Positions 1 to 14,955 of a DNA stretch of 64,000 bases are shown here, one piece after another. The DNA is taken from positions 4,195,747 to 4,259,746 of the forward strand of contig NC_030856.1 in NCBI RefSeq assembly GCF_000208745.1, given 5' to 3'. The translations under genes were made by a program, and so were the position numbers. The notes under the pieces were generated by a model. That model made no database searches and was not told the DNA's origin. It was given only the letters and a program-made list of their open reading frames with translations. The DNA comes from Theobroma cacao. Lineage: Eukaryota; Streptophyta; Magnoliopsida; Malvales; Malvaceae. The first letter of the stretch is position 1. Each line of letters opens with the position of its first letter.

Positions 1-1644
1 TTGAGGTGGGGTTTAGATAAGCTTCCTGTTGATCCACATGGTGTAATGCTCATTACATCTTATAATGCATCACACTCTGCTGAAATGGTTACATGCATCA
101 TAACATGCTGTAAGCTACCAATAAGTCCTTCCACTAGTATAGGGCATTAAGATGAACTAAATACTCATGCCAATGGTTGCTACAATCTGTGAAATTCTTG
201 TTAATTTCTGTTTAAAAGTGTTAAATATCTCTTTTGCAGGTTGATTAACATCCTGGCAAAATGCCCAACCAAGGATCTCTGTCTCTGGATGAACGTGGCT
301 CAAATGTTGTATATTGTGTAAAGTAGAGGGAATCTCTGATAGTCTAATGTCTAACACTTTTGTGGATATCTCTTGTAACCATCTAATGACGTGCTTTTTG
401 TGTGGATATGTCTTGTTAATTATCTTAAAAAAAGAAATGCTTTTTGGTATGTTTGGTTAGAGAAGAGGCTTTCTTGCCTAGTTTTGTTACATAATCATCT
501 GGGCAAACCAGAAACCTGATGTATGTGTTAAATACTAATGATATCAGAAATCTTTGGTTCTAGATTTGTGTTTGTGTTATCATTTTTCATCTTAGGCTCT
601 TTGTTCTTGGAATTTCCTTCTTTAGGCTGGAACCTGGATGAGAGCTCTGATGAGGGGAATTTCCCTTCATGGCAAGACAGGTATACTTGCAGTTTTTCTC
701 TAAATTGTACTAATGTTACAATGAGGAGGTGAATTCCACAATGATTCCCCCACCATTTATTTTCTTTCTGGTGCAAAAATGAGCATCTGATTGTTCAATT
801 CCCTTTTACTAAGACATTTGTGCTTTAGAATTTGTGCATCCAATGCTAGAGCATTATGGGTGGACTTAAAGCCAGGAAATGGGATGTTAGAAGCACTGAT
901 GGATGCATGGGGATCCTACGGGCAATGGATGCTGAATGTGGTGATGGGTGCTTGAAATATGTGTTGAATGTGTAGCTGTGAAAAAGGAGAGTCGTTAACA
1001 CACCATTTGAATGTGGAAGAAGCATGCAAGTGATTGTTTGTTCTTTGTCACATGCTTGCTCTTTGATGTTGTGTTCTAACTTTTAATTTTTAATACTGCA
1101 ATCATGATTTTCAAGTTCAAGCAAAGAATTAATGGTTGAAAGAGTGGGGTCAAGATTGAGTGTTTGTAAGGATTTGTCTACCAGCAAGTTGGCTGATAAT
1201 TCTAGGAGACTGATATTTTCATTTTCAACCATTTTCCATTTACATGTATAACTCTAACCTTTTTATTTTGAGCTTATCTTTAGTTTATGGATGAGTGGAA
1301 ATGTTCGGGCGAACATGATAGCAAGAATAAATACGGCAAAGTAACTAAAAATAATAAATCAAAAATGAAAAAGATGTGGATCATATTATTTGCGTACCTT
1401 AATACTTATTACCACTTGGAGACTGAGAAAGGGCATCGAACCTTTTCAATTAAAGCAACCGTTCAGGTATGAACATGTCAGTTGTACAAAGAAGACTACT
1501 GCTGCTAGTCTACTACCAAGAATATAATAATGACAAATAATAATCATAATTTAAGACCACTTTCCTTCTACTTGCACTGAATGCGCTTCACTGTTCTTGG
1601 CTCTCATTGCTGCACAAGAGAAAAGAACGGAAAGCAGAAAGGAA
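1..1644. other. Left-edge region with no recognised gene
   Basis: No recognisable gene. The + strand is open in frame 1 from base 1 to the stop at 148-150, which could be the end of an exon of a gene lying to the left, but the roughly 49-residue translation matches no family I know. A short exon-like stretch near 626-680 is followed by a plausible GT donor, also without a recognisable product. The rest is ordinary AT-rich plant DNA. Confidence 0.4.
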
Positions 1645-2531
1645 ATGGGTATATGGGACTTCATTTCTTGGTCAACTGACTCAATCAAGGGCCTTTGGCA
1701 GAGCTCTTATGATCATAGTCGCGCAGCGGTCACCAAGGTCGACAGTGTAAGAATTGATGCTGTGGAAAAGGTGAGCCAGCACTTGTCTGATCCTGAAACC
1801 CGGTCAAAAATATCCAGGGTAGCAACCGATGTTGCCATGAATGCTACCATCGAGGGCCTCAAAGTAATCCCTGGTAAGGAATACTTCTTTGCATGTATAT
1901 GTTTGTACTATCATTCATTATGGGGTTGTTTAATTCTGATATTTGCAGCTAATGCATTGTTGATCACTCATATTTTGCTAGTTTTTGTATGCTTTGTTAA
2001 CTCATTAATCTTGATTCTGATGCTGCTGTTTACATACTTTGAAGCTTAGCCATGGTGCATGGTTTTGTTTTTGCATTTTTATCTTCTATCTTAGGGTTTT
2101 TAGATTCAAATTGCAATTATTCTCACTTCCTGTTGATTCCCTCCTGCTTACCATACATAATTAGATAATGCACTTCACTTGTTTTTTATGCATCTCTCTA
2201 GCAGCTATGGTGATCTGTGAAAATTCAAAGTGTATAAAGATGATGTACTTTTGCTCCTAGCCTTGCATAATTGGCATTTTGGCATTTTGATACCTTTGCA
2301 GGTGCATTTCCAACTTATAAAATTGTCTCGGAATCATTACATGATGACAAGAAGTCAATGAATGAGAACAAGTCCAAGGAACAGGAAGAAGGTTTGAAGG
2401 CATTGCAAGCGACAGTAAGCAGACTGGAGAAAGAAGTCAGTGATCTGCGTGAGCAAGCAGGGATCCAACAGCATGCTGTTGAGACAAAGCCTCAAAACAC
2501 AAACTCGGCTGATCCGAAACCAAAGATATGA
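1645..2531 (+). CDS. Small two-exon coiled-coil protein of unknown function
   Basis: Two exons, 1645-1873 and 2302-2531, joined in phase 1 across a GTAAGG donor and a TTTGCAG acceptor, give 152 residues. I chose the ATG at 1645, which opens MGIWDFISW; the frame upstream has only non-ATG starts. The first exon contains a segment rich in K, V and D and an R..I.R..TD motif. The second ends in a strongly heptad-like stretch (about residues 95-125, including LKALQATVSRLEKEV) that predicts a coiled coil. I recognise no named domain. It is clearly related to the gene at 33963-34590, which has the same intron position and phase and a similar core. The two lie on either side of most of the NLR cluster. 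The function is unknown, and I infer none beyond possible protein-protein contact through the coiled coil. Confidence 0.75.
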
Positions 2532-6073
<3,542 letters not shown>

Positions 6074-6723
6074 AAATGTTTTCGTTGTAAATGGGACAAA
6101 TTCATGTGTGTTTTGGGCCTCTAATTGACCTGTATATGCAACTAATGACTTGTATTTGCATTGCTTGTTTAATATTATGCAACTTTCTGTATATGGGACC
6201 AACATTCATTCCCTTGCGGCTTAACAAGCATTTAAGCTAAATGTCTGCCAGTGCCAGTCTGTGCCTGAACAAACAAAATAAGAGATAATAGTAGGTCCTC
6301 GACTGTCGACAGGGTTTCATCTTTAAGAATAATAACATATTTTTCTTCTATTCATAGTGGAGATAACCGAAAGATATAAAGAAAGAGAAAAAAGAATGAA
6401 AGAAAGAAAAGAACCTGCACATTGATATAGATTTTCTAGAATATATGGTGTTAATGATAAATATCTGCACAGGAAGGCTTGAGAACTGAACGATGTTCTT
6501 GTACAAAGAATTTCCATCTTTCCTCATTGTGGACATAAGATGGTTCTTACATTTTGTGGATGATAATGTTCAACAGGCTGAGCAGTTTGCAATTTGTGCC
6601 ATAACTTCAGATGTGTGTGTGTGTGTATTTCGAACTTAAGAAACTAAGTGAAAATAATTATGCTTCACAAAAATGGAGAAGACAAGAGAAGAGCCAGAAA
6701 TAACAAAATGAGAGTAATTATGC
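6074..6723. other. 3' flank of the chimera up to the CACTA element
   Basis: Contains the probable 3' UTR of the CC-MDAR gene, with AATATT-rich sequence near 6170, and a short (GT)n run near 6610. No gene is seen. The last three bases before the CACTA element (6721-6723) are TGC, one copy of its target-site duplication. Confidence 0.5.
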
Positions 6724-6739
6724 CACTACAAAAAAACCT

Positions 6740-7260
6740 TGTATTTCCAACGGATTTGAAACGGAGTATAGTTAAAATTTTTAATTGCTTGTTTCGACGG
6801 ATTTTCAACGAAATTTTCCGTTGAAATCCGTTGGAAAATTAAATTTCCAACGAATTTCCAATGGAATTTTCAACGAAAATTTCCGTTGGAAATTTCGTTG
6901 GAACATAAAACTTTAAAAAAAATTTTACAATCTTGTTGCAGTTTCCAATGAAAATTTCCGTTGGAACATTAAACTTTAAAAAAAATTTAAATTTTTTTAC
7001 AGTTTCCAACGAAATTTTTCGTTGGAAATCTGTTGGAACATATAAAGAGTCAATGATATATTAAAAATGTAACTTTCCAATGGAATTTTCGTTGAAAAAT
7101 TCTGTTGGAAAGAGCCTTTTTATTGCATCAAAGTGNAACATATTAAAAATGTAACTTTCCAACAGAATTTTCGTTGGAAATTTCGTTGGAAAGAGCCTTT
7201 TTATTGCATCAAAGTGTTACTGATGTTTGTAACTTTCCAATAAAATTTTCCGTTGAAAAT
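6740..7260. repeat. Left subterminal repeat array of the CACTA element
   Basis: Many direct and inverted copies of a motif close to TTTCCAACGGAATTTTCCG and its complement. Two copies of an approximately 80-bp unit that includes AGAGCCTTTTTATTGCATCA lie at about 7068-7148 and 7149-7229. The only ambiguous base in the window, N at 7136, is inside this array and is probably an assembly problem in repeated sequence. Confidence 0.85.
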
Positions 7261-8537
7261 AATAATAATGTTAAAAAATTATATAATTTAAATTTTTTTA
7301 AAAAATTTAGATATCTTTTTAAGCAAATACATAGTTATTGAAGTAAAATTTTGGGCTCTGTTTAAATTTGTTTTCCTTTGAATAATTTTGTACAATTTTT
7401 TTAACTTGAATGAATCATACAATATTGATTAATACTACGGAATTAGGGTAATGTTATATTATTCCAAAATTGAAAAAAATTTCTATGTAAAATTTTATAT
7501 TTTATAAAAAACCATGATTTGATATAAAAATCATATTAAAATGTATATATTACTTTATTTACATTTTAATTGTAATTAGCTAATATATGTAAATTAAGAT
7601 TGAAGTTTTATAATAAACTTATTAATATTTGTGCTTAAAAAATATCATTTTATTATATCTATGTATTCATGCAATTCTGACCGAGAGCTATATAAAATAA
7701 ATATATATATAAACAATTATGATTTAAGAAAAAAATCGATAAATAATATGAGATATATTAAATAAGGGTCTACATATATATATGTGAAGATATAATTTAT
7801 GTAAGGTTATAGTAAATTTCATTTAGATGATTAATGTAATAGGATCCAAATCACACACATATATATATACACACCATTTATAGTTACTATAACTTGTAAT
7901 GTCTTTTAACACACACACATTCTATTATATATTATGTTACTATAACTTGTAATTACTATTATATAAATGAGTTACTAAATAATATATATACCTTTGTTTA
8001 TATCAATTTACAATATATACACTATAATACTTATAATACATATACTTTATAATATAAAACTTGTAATATCTTTTAACACATACATTTTATATTATATAAT
8101 ATGTTTATTTATAAAAAATATAATTACTATTGTATTATAAAGTAAAGATGACGTTATATATATACTTTTGTTTATATAAATTTTTAATATATAAACTTAA
8201 TAATTTAAAAAGAAGTTGTGATATTAGAATAGTTTTTTTACTTAGCAATTTTTTTAAATTTCATGTAAATAAAGACAAATTAATTCATATAATCAATAAA
8301 TTTATGATTATTAATTAATTTATAAGGTCTTTTGATAACTATGTTTTATATAAATTCAATTTATTTAAAAAAACATAATTCTTATTTTTTAGATACACTA
8401 TAAACATTTTAATATATATTTATTTTTTATTTGATAAGAATATTATGAAAATGATAATTTTCATACTTATAAAATTTATATAGCAAAATGTGTTTTTAGC
8501 ACATTAATCCAAATGTTAAATATTTATTAATAGTCTT
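7260..8537. other. AT-rich spacer inside the CACTA element
   Basis: Very AT-rich, with no coding sequence that I can support. It contains short TA and CA runs, for example near 7690-7720 and 7850-7875. A 62-codon open frame here is low-complexity and is not credible as a gene. Confidence 0.5.
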
Positions 8538-8569
8538 TTATGTTAAAAGAATTAAAAAAGGAATAAAAT

Positions 8570-9620
8570 TTACTTGCCCATCCCACCCCCCCGACCCATC
8601 TGTTTCCTTTTTTTCTTCTCTTTTATTCGGGTGCCACTCCTTCCCTCCTTCAGCCAACTCCTTACCCGATTGTTCTTCCCGACCCGTAGCTCTCTCTAAA
8701 GGCATTCCTTTTCTAGCTGACGACAGAAGGCGGAAGCCCCAGCTCTCTCTACAACCGACGGCACAGGAACCCAAATCTGGTCGGCTCTCGCTTCTTCCTT
8801 TTCCAGCCGGTGACACAACCCCAAAGCCCCAGCTGTCTCTAGAACCGGCGGCAAAGCAACCCAGATCTTGTCTCTCTAGCTTCTTCTTTTTCCAGCAAGC
8901 GACACAAGGCTGAATCGACCTAGCTCTCTCTAGAACCAACGACACAACAACCTAGATCTTCTCTCTCTTGCTTCTTCCTTTCGCCGATGGCAAGCCCGAT
9001 GCCCCAACACTCTCTCTAAAATCGGTGGCACAAACCCCAAACTCCATAAACTCCCACCGACGGTTGGCACCCTTTCATCCAAAGCTCTATTTGTCTATGT
9101 ATATATTTTTTCATATTCAGATTTTTTTTGTATTGTTTGGTATTATTTGGTTTGTGGATTGAGGTTTCTGGCTGCTAGACTAGGGAATTGATTTTGGCTT
9201 TGTGTGTTTTTGGGTTGCTAGGGATTTTAGGAATTTTTACTATTGAGTTTTTGGCCCCTGGATCCCCTGTGCTACACTTGTGAATTGTGATGGGTTGTGG
9301 TCTTTGCGATACATAAAAAGTAAGGTGTTTACAGCTAGTTGCTGGCCTACCACGCCAAGCTCGGGTCTTTCATCGGTTGATCTGACTTTTCTCTCCAACA
9401 GCCCAGCCACAACCAGGGTCTGCCAACCGCGTGGGTGTCTCCCCAAGCTCCACGCCCTTGTTTTTCCCTAGTTGCCGGCCTACCATGCCACACTCGACTC
9501 CTTCATCGGTTCATCTGAATTTTCTCCCCAACCGCCCAGCCACAGCCACTCCCTACTGGCTGCCTTTGTGTCGCCCCAAGCCCCACGCCATTGTTATTCC
9601 TCAGCTGAGATTTTGGTATA
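8570..9620. repeat. GC- and pyrimidine-rich imperfect tandem repeats inside the CACTA element
   Basis: A sharp compositional island in an AT-rich element. Between about 8738 and 9040 there are about four imperfect copies of an 80-90-base unit built around AGCTCTCTCTAGAACC, then a CGGCGGCA-like core, then GCTTCTTCCTTTTCCAGC. A second imperfect duplication with a period near 133 has copies beginning about 9341 and 9472 (AGTTGCTGGCCTACCACGCC and AGTTGCCGGCCTACCATGCC). No supported protein; a long untranslated leader for the transposase, or captured host sequence, are both possible. Confidence 0.6.
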
Positions 9621-10062
9621 GGATTTTGTTAAACTAGGTTCATTCTTAATAATTGTTATGCAAACAAGATTTGATACTTCAACCATGGCTGTATGTTTCT
9701 GAAAATTGATACCTTAAAAATTAAATTTTATACATGCGAATGTCGATGTTGTCCTTAGTTTACGAGATAGTTTTTCATTACCCCAGATTGTAATTAGTAC
9801 TTTCGTACTTGTGAATTTGGTGATAATGCTGTTGTCTGGTTCTCCATATATTTATTTTTTGTTATTTAATTTTAAGTTTAAGATATTTGTTTTTTATTAT
9901 TTAAATTTTAATTTAAATTTTTTTGTGGAAGAAAAATTAATGTGTAGTTAATTTTATGAAATACGTAGATAAATATGATTGTTTATCTATACAGATTCGG
10001 GTATACATTGAGAAATTGTATAAAGAAGATTTTAATAATTTTGGTCTATAATCAGATTTTTA

Positions 10063-10215
10063 AACGGGTTAGGGTAATTATAAGGTAGTAAAAATGTAAT
10101 AGGGTTAGGGTTAGGGTATTTTGAAAAAAATATTCGGGTAATTAATAGGGTTAGGGTAGTTGAGTTTTTATAGGGTTAGGGTTCGGTTTAGGGAAATTAG
10201 GGTTTAGGGTACATG
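10063..10215. repeat. Cluster of telomere-like GGGTTAGGG motifs
   Basis: Several short runs of GGGTTAGGG, plus GGGTTTAGGG near 10200, are spread over about 150 bases upstream of the transposase gene. The runs are too short and irregular to be a true interstitial telomere. On the opposite strand they read as telo-box-like AACCCTAA motifs, which are known in some plant promoters. Confidence 0.5.
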
Positions 10216-10862
10216 AGCCGTTGACATTCCTAACCCTAGGGGTTAATTTTGTATATCTTGTTTATTTGATGTTTATCAAGATTTGTTTATCAATTGATGC
10301 GCCATTTGTATTTTTAATGATGTTATTGTGTTTTAATTATTTGATTTTCGGTTACAAGCCTAAACGTTTCATTGCTTTAAATTCAGTCAAAGGATAAGGT
10401 CGGCTTTGGAAGCATCAAACCTGTGTTCGGTCTGCTTCAAAACTTGATTGGGTTTTGGTCTAATTTTCGAGGTGAGTAAGATAAACACACAAGCAATTAC
10501 TTGTTGGTATTTGATAACTGACCACCCCTGTTAAACTTTAATTTTATAAATAATGATACTAGCCTTTCCAACGGATAATAGTACATATATTTTTTGACCC
10601 GTCCACAATACTCATGCTGTTCAATCTGATGCTATCCTAATAAATATAAACCATTTTCCTAGGTTTAACCGATAATTCATGTATGCAATAATTTATACTA
10701 TAAGGGATACTTTGCAAAATATATGTAATTTTGAATATATACATATATATATATATATATAACACGGATACATATTTGAATGTAGGGTTTAACAAATTGT
10801 TTTGTTTCCATCAATACAAATTAGTCTTGATAATGATATTCTGTGATACTTAGGATTATAAA

Positions 10863-13580
10863 ATGTCGGGAGATCGCTCTTGGATGTATGGTCGATTACA
10901 TAATGGATTCATTACAGCTGAATTTGTAAATGAAGTTACTGAATTTATTAATTTCGCATGTTCGATGACTACATTTATGTGGAAGAATAAAATTAGATGC
11001 CCTTGCACACAATGTAGTAACAACAAGTTCTTAGATAAAGATAAAGTCACAGAACACCTCCTAAATCGTGGCTTTACTAGGGCTTACACAATTTGGAGTT
11101 TACATGGGAAAGATCGTGTTGGACAATCATCAAGAAGTAGATCTAGAGTTGAACCATCCCTTAGATTTGAGAGAGATGCTGCTTTTCGAGAACCTATATA
11201 TGAAGATGAAATAGAAAATTCATATACTAGAATGGTTAGGGATGCTATGCGTCCCGAAGTTGCTTTCAACCATAGTTCTGAAAATGAGTCTAGCTTTGTG
11301 GAAGAAGATCCCAATCCAAATGCGTCTTTCTTTTACTCTTTATTAAGCAATGCAGAGGAACCTTTGTGGGTAGGTTGCATAAAGCACACAACGCTTTCAG
11401 TTGTGTCGCAATTGTTAAATGTTAAGGCGGAGTACAATTTGAGTGAATCATGTTTTGATCGACTGTTAGAGATAATAAAGAATATGTTGCCATCTGATGA
11501 GAATTTACCTATCGACTTTTATAGGATGAAGAAGAAAGTAGCAAAGCTTGGTTTGGGATATATCAAAATTGATGCTTGTAAGAACAATTGCATGTTATTT
11601 TATGAGCGATTCGCTACATTTGAGCATTGTCAGGTATGTAGACATCTTCGGTATAAATAGAGGAATTCAAGTATGAAAAGACATAAGAAAATTCCTTACA
11701 AGATTTTGCATTACTTGCCACTTATACCGAGGCTTCAAAGGTTTTATATGCATGTAAAACTGCTGAACATATGACGTGGCATGCGCAACACCACAGTGAT
11801 GATGGACTCCTTAGACACCCTGTTGATGGTGAGGCTTGCCAACACTTCAACCGTACACATGAATTCTTTGCAATGGAACCTCGAAATGTAAGACTCGGGT
11901 TATGTGCTGACGGTTTCAACCTTTTTGGATCGACTGCCAAGCCTTGTTCTGTTTGGCCAGTAATGCTTTGTGTGTATAATTTACCCCCATGGATGTGTAT
12001 GAAACAACAATATATATTTCTTAACATGGTTATCCCAGGTAAGAAAAGTCCAAGTCAAAATATAGATGTTTTCTTGAGGCCTTGGATTGATGAGTTGACT
12101 TTATTATAGAGAGAAGGTATTGTGACCTATGATGCATATAGGAAACAAAATTTTCATATGAGGGCAGCATTATTGTGGACAATTAATGATTTTTCTGCTT
12201 ATGGTATGTTGTCAGGGTGGAGTACATATGGACGATTATCATGTCCATATTGCATGGAACATTCTAAATCTTTCATATTGGAACATGGTAGGAAACCTTG
12301 TTTCTTTGATTGTCATCGGCAATTTTTGCCAACTAATCATCCTTTTAGGAGGCAGAGAGATAAATTTATTAAAAAAAGAGTTGAACATGACTTACCATTT
12401 CCTCAATTATCAGGCGAAGAAATATTGACACGTTTGAATGAGCTTCCTCATCTCCCATTCGAAACAAAATGTGGTGAGCGAAAGAGTTCAGGATATGGTG
12501 TTTGTCATAATTGGGTGAAGAAGAGTATATTTTGGTCTCTACCTTATTGGCATGCGCTTCTTATTCGTCACAATTTAGATGTTATGCATATTGAACGTAA
12601 TTTTTTTGAGAATATACTCAACATAGTGATGGATGTTAAAGGAAGGACAAAGGACAATATAAAGGCACGACAAGATTTGAAGGTGTATTGCAAGTGGCCA
12701 AAATTGGAATTGGTGGAAAATAATGGAAAACTGTACAAGCCCAAAGCTGCTTACACATTAAATAAGGAGGAAATAAGAAATGTCTGTGCTTGGTTTAAAC
12801 AATTGAGATTACCAGATGGTTTTGCGTCGAACATTTCTCGGTGTGTTAATGAGATTGATTACAAGATTTATGGGATGAAAAGTCATGATTGTCATGTTTT
12901 TATGCAACGATTGCTCCCAATTGTATTCCGTGATATGCTGCCTCAAAGAATTTGGGATTCAATTACTAAGATATCTCAATTTTTTAGGGATTTGTGTGCA
13001 ACTGAAATACCTATTGATCATATGGAAACGTTGCAAGGAAAAATATGTGAAACTATATGCAAACTAGAGAGGATATTTCCTCTGGGTTTCTTTGACTCAA
13101 TGGAGCATTTGCCGATTCATTTACCTTACGAGACCAAGGTTGGTGGACCCGTCCAGTATCGATGGATGTATCCATTTGAGAGGTAAAATAATTGTTATTT
13201 GTTTTCAATTATGATTTATTTTGAAGAGTTAAAAGTACATCATAAGATTGATGAATATTGTGGTTGTTAGGTTTTTGCAACAGTTGAAGAAAAAAGTAAA
13301 AAATCGTGTCTCTGTTGAAGGATCTATATGTGAGGCTTATGTTATCGAGGAAGTTTCCTCATTCTGCTCATGGTATTTTGAACCTGCTGTGTGAATAAGA
13401 GTAAATCAAGTGCCACGTAATGATGATGGGGGAGAGGTGGACTCTATGGGTCGTCTTTCAATTTTCACTCACCCGGGGCGAGCTTTTGGTTCATGTGATA
13501 AATCTCGATTTTTAGATGAGGATGAGTTTTATGCTGCTGAGTTATATGTTTTAATGAATTGTGAAGAGATGTTGCCATAT
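10863..13580 (+). pseudogene. CACTA TNP2-like transposase, interrupted
   Basis: The segment at 10863-11660 starts MSGDRSWMYGRL and carries the N-terminal transposase-associated domain, with a CPCTQC...H zinc-binding-like pattern. It stops at an in-frame TAG (11658-11660), after which homology continues as RNSSMKRHKKIP. A single-base frameshift follows before MTWHAQHHSDDG at 11771. The next segment (tnp2 family, with GLCADGFNLFG) stops at another TAG (12107-12109), where the family has Trp. The frame then reopens to 13186 (AALLWTINDFSAYG, CPYC, HNLDVMHIERN; a DUF4218-like region) and continues after a probable small intron at about 13264, with a TGA at 13393-13395. At least three interruptions are visible, so this copy is unlikely to make active transposase. 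Some breaks could be unrecognised introns, but the frame-preserving stops at 11658 and 12107 are not explained that way. Confidence 0.85.
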
Positions 13581-13659
13581 ATAAAGTAAGTACCATGATT
13601 TTTTTAACTTAGTAATACCCTATAATAAGATTTAAGTTAATCACGTAGTCGTGGATAGT

Positions 13660-14667
13660 ATGATAGGATATTTGATGAAATTGTGAAGGGAGATGTTATG
13701 GAAATTTCGGAAGAGGAATTGGAGAAAGTACGTGATGCGAGATTTGTTAAATGGTTTAAAAATTATGTAAGTTTTCTTAACATAGAAGTGAACTTTAATT
13801 AATTCATTTTTTTATTATGTTATTTATTATTTTATTCTCTTATATTAATTGTTTGTAGGTTGCAAAACATAATGAGGAAATAGACCAACGTTTAATTGAA
13901 ATCTTTTATGGTCCCGGACGTATGATAAGGTGTTACAGTGGATATTTTGTAAACGGTTTCAAGTTTCACACCTTAGACTACGAAAAAATCGTAAGACAAT
14001 GAATAGTGGGGTTTGCATAAAAGGAAGTTTTTACAATGATCATGAGCGTGACTTTTATGGCATCTTAGTGGATATAATCGAGTTGGAGTTTTTTGGTATA
14101 GGGAATAGAGTTGTTCTATTCAAGTGTCATTGGTTTGATACTGAAAAAGGAATAAAGGTAGATCGATTGCATGGTCTTGTTGATGTCAATTACAACTCAA
14201 TACTGGCCAGTAATGAACCATTTGTTTTAGCTGCCCAAGCTCACCAAGTTTATTATAGTAGTTATCCATCAAGAATAAGAGATCGACGTGATTGGTGGGT
14301 AGTATTTAAAACAAAAGTTAGGAGTAGATTTCAAATTCCTATTAGTGGTGATAGAGAAAATGAAAGTGATTTGAATGAAGGAGTATACAAAGAAAATGTG
14401 TCCAATTCAATTAGTAGTACTCAATCAGAGGAAGTTGATTTAACAGAGCTAGCGACTGGTGATTATGAAGAGGTTAATCCATCGATTGAGGATGAAGAAG
14501 ATGATATCGATAAAGATGAAGATGAAGAAGACGACATGGAAGGAGAAGATAATGAAGATGATGATGAAGATGAAGATGAAGATGAAGATAAAGATCATGT
14601 GGAGCATGACAATTGTGAAACTTATAATGATGATAGTGATAATAATACAGAACATGAGTTTGATTAA
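13660..14667 (+). pseudogene. C-terminal part of the CACTA transposase, DUF4216-like with acidic tail
   Basis: Continues the transposase region. The open frame ending at 14667 contains DFYGILVDIIELEFFG, VVLFKCHWFDT and FVLAAQAHQVYYSSYP, typical of the DUF4216 module found at the C-terminal end of CACTA TNP2 proteins. It then runs into a highly acidic low-complexity tail of D and E repeats (about 14480-14600). There is no convincing ATG at the front (the frame opens at a TTG near 13930), so it is most likely a 3' exon of the broken transposase and not a separate gene. An upstream piece near 13660-13770 (VMEISEEELEKV) looks like a preceding exon. Confidence 0.75.
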
Positions 14668-14955
14668 TAAAGAAGTGAATGATGACTGTAGCCACGTAGG
14701 ATATTGGTTTAATATTTTATTTTTACGGTATTGTTGAACTTAAATTTTATAATATTAAAGTATTTTGATATGATGTAAAATTAGAACGTTTAAGTTTAAA
14801 TCAAGATTTAAATGTTGAAATTAGTTAATATATAATTGCTGCTTTGCTTTTCAAATTTAAGAATTACATGTGTTAATGTTGTGAACTGATGTTGTTTATT
14901 CTGTTATAATAATAATAATCATATTAATAATAATTGTTAATGGGATTTTAACAAC

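Noticed and set aside
538..732. Open frame near the left edge as a gene
   Set aside because: No recognisable protein and no convincing start; at most a short exon of an unknown gene.
6074..6300. A poly-A tail and target-site duplication for the MDAR retrocopy
   Set aside because: None is visible; the retrocopy call rests on missing introns only, and the marks may have decayed.
8538..8945. A 135-codon open frame on the minus strand inside the CACTA element
   Set aside because: It lies in the tandem-repeat island, repeats the same segment, and has no homology; the region is better explained as repeats.
10063..10215. True interstitial telomere
   Set aside because: The runs are too short and broken; only two to three units in a row.
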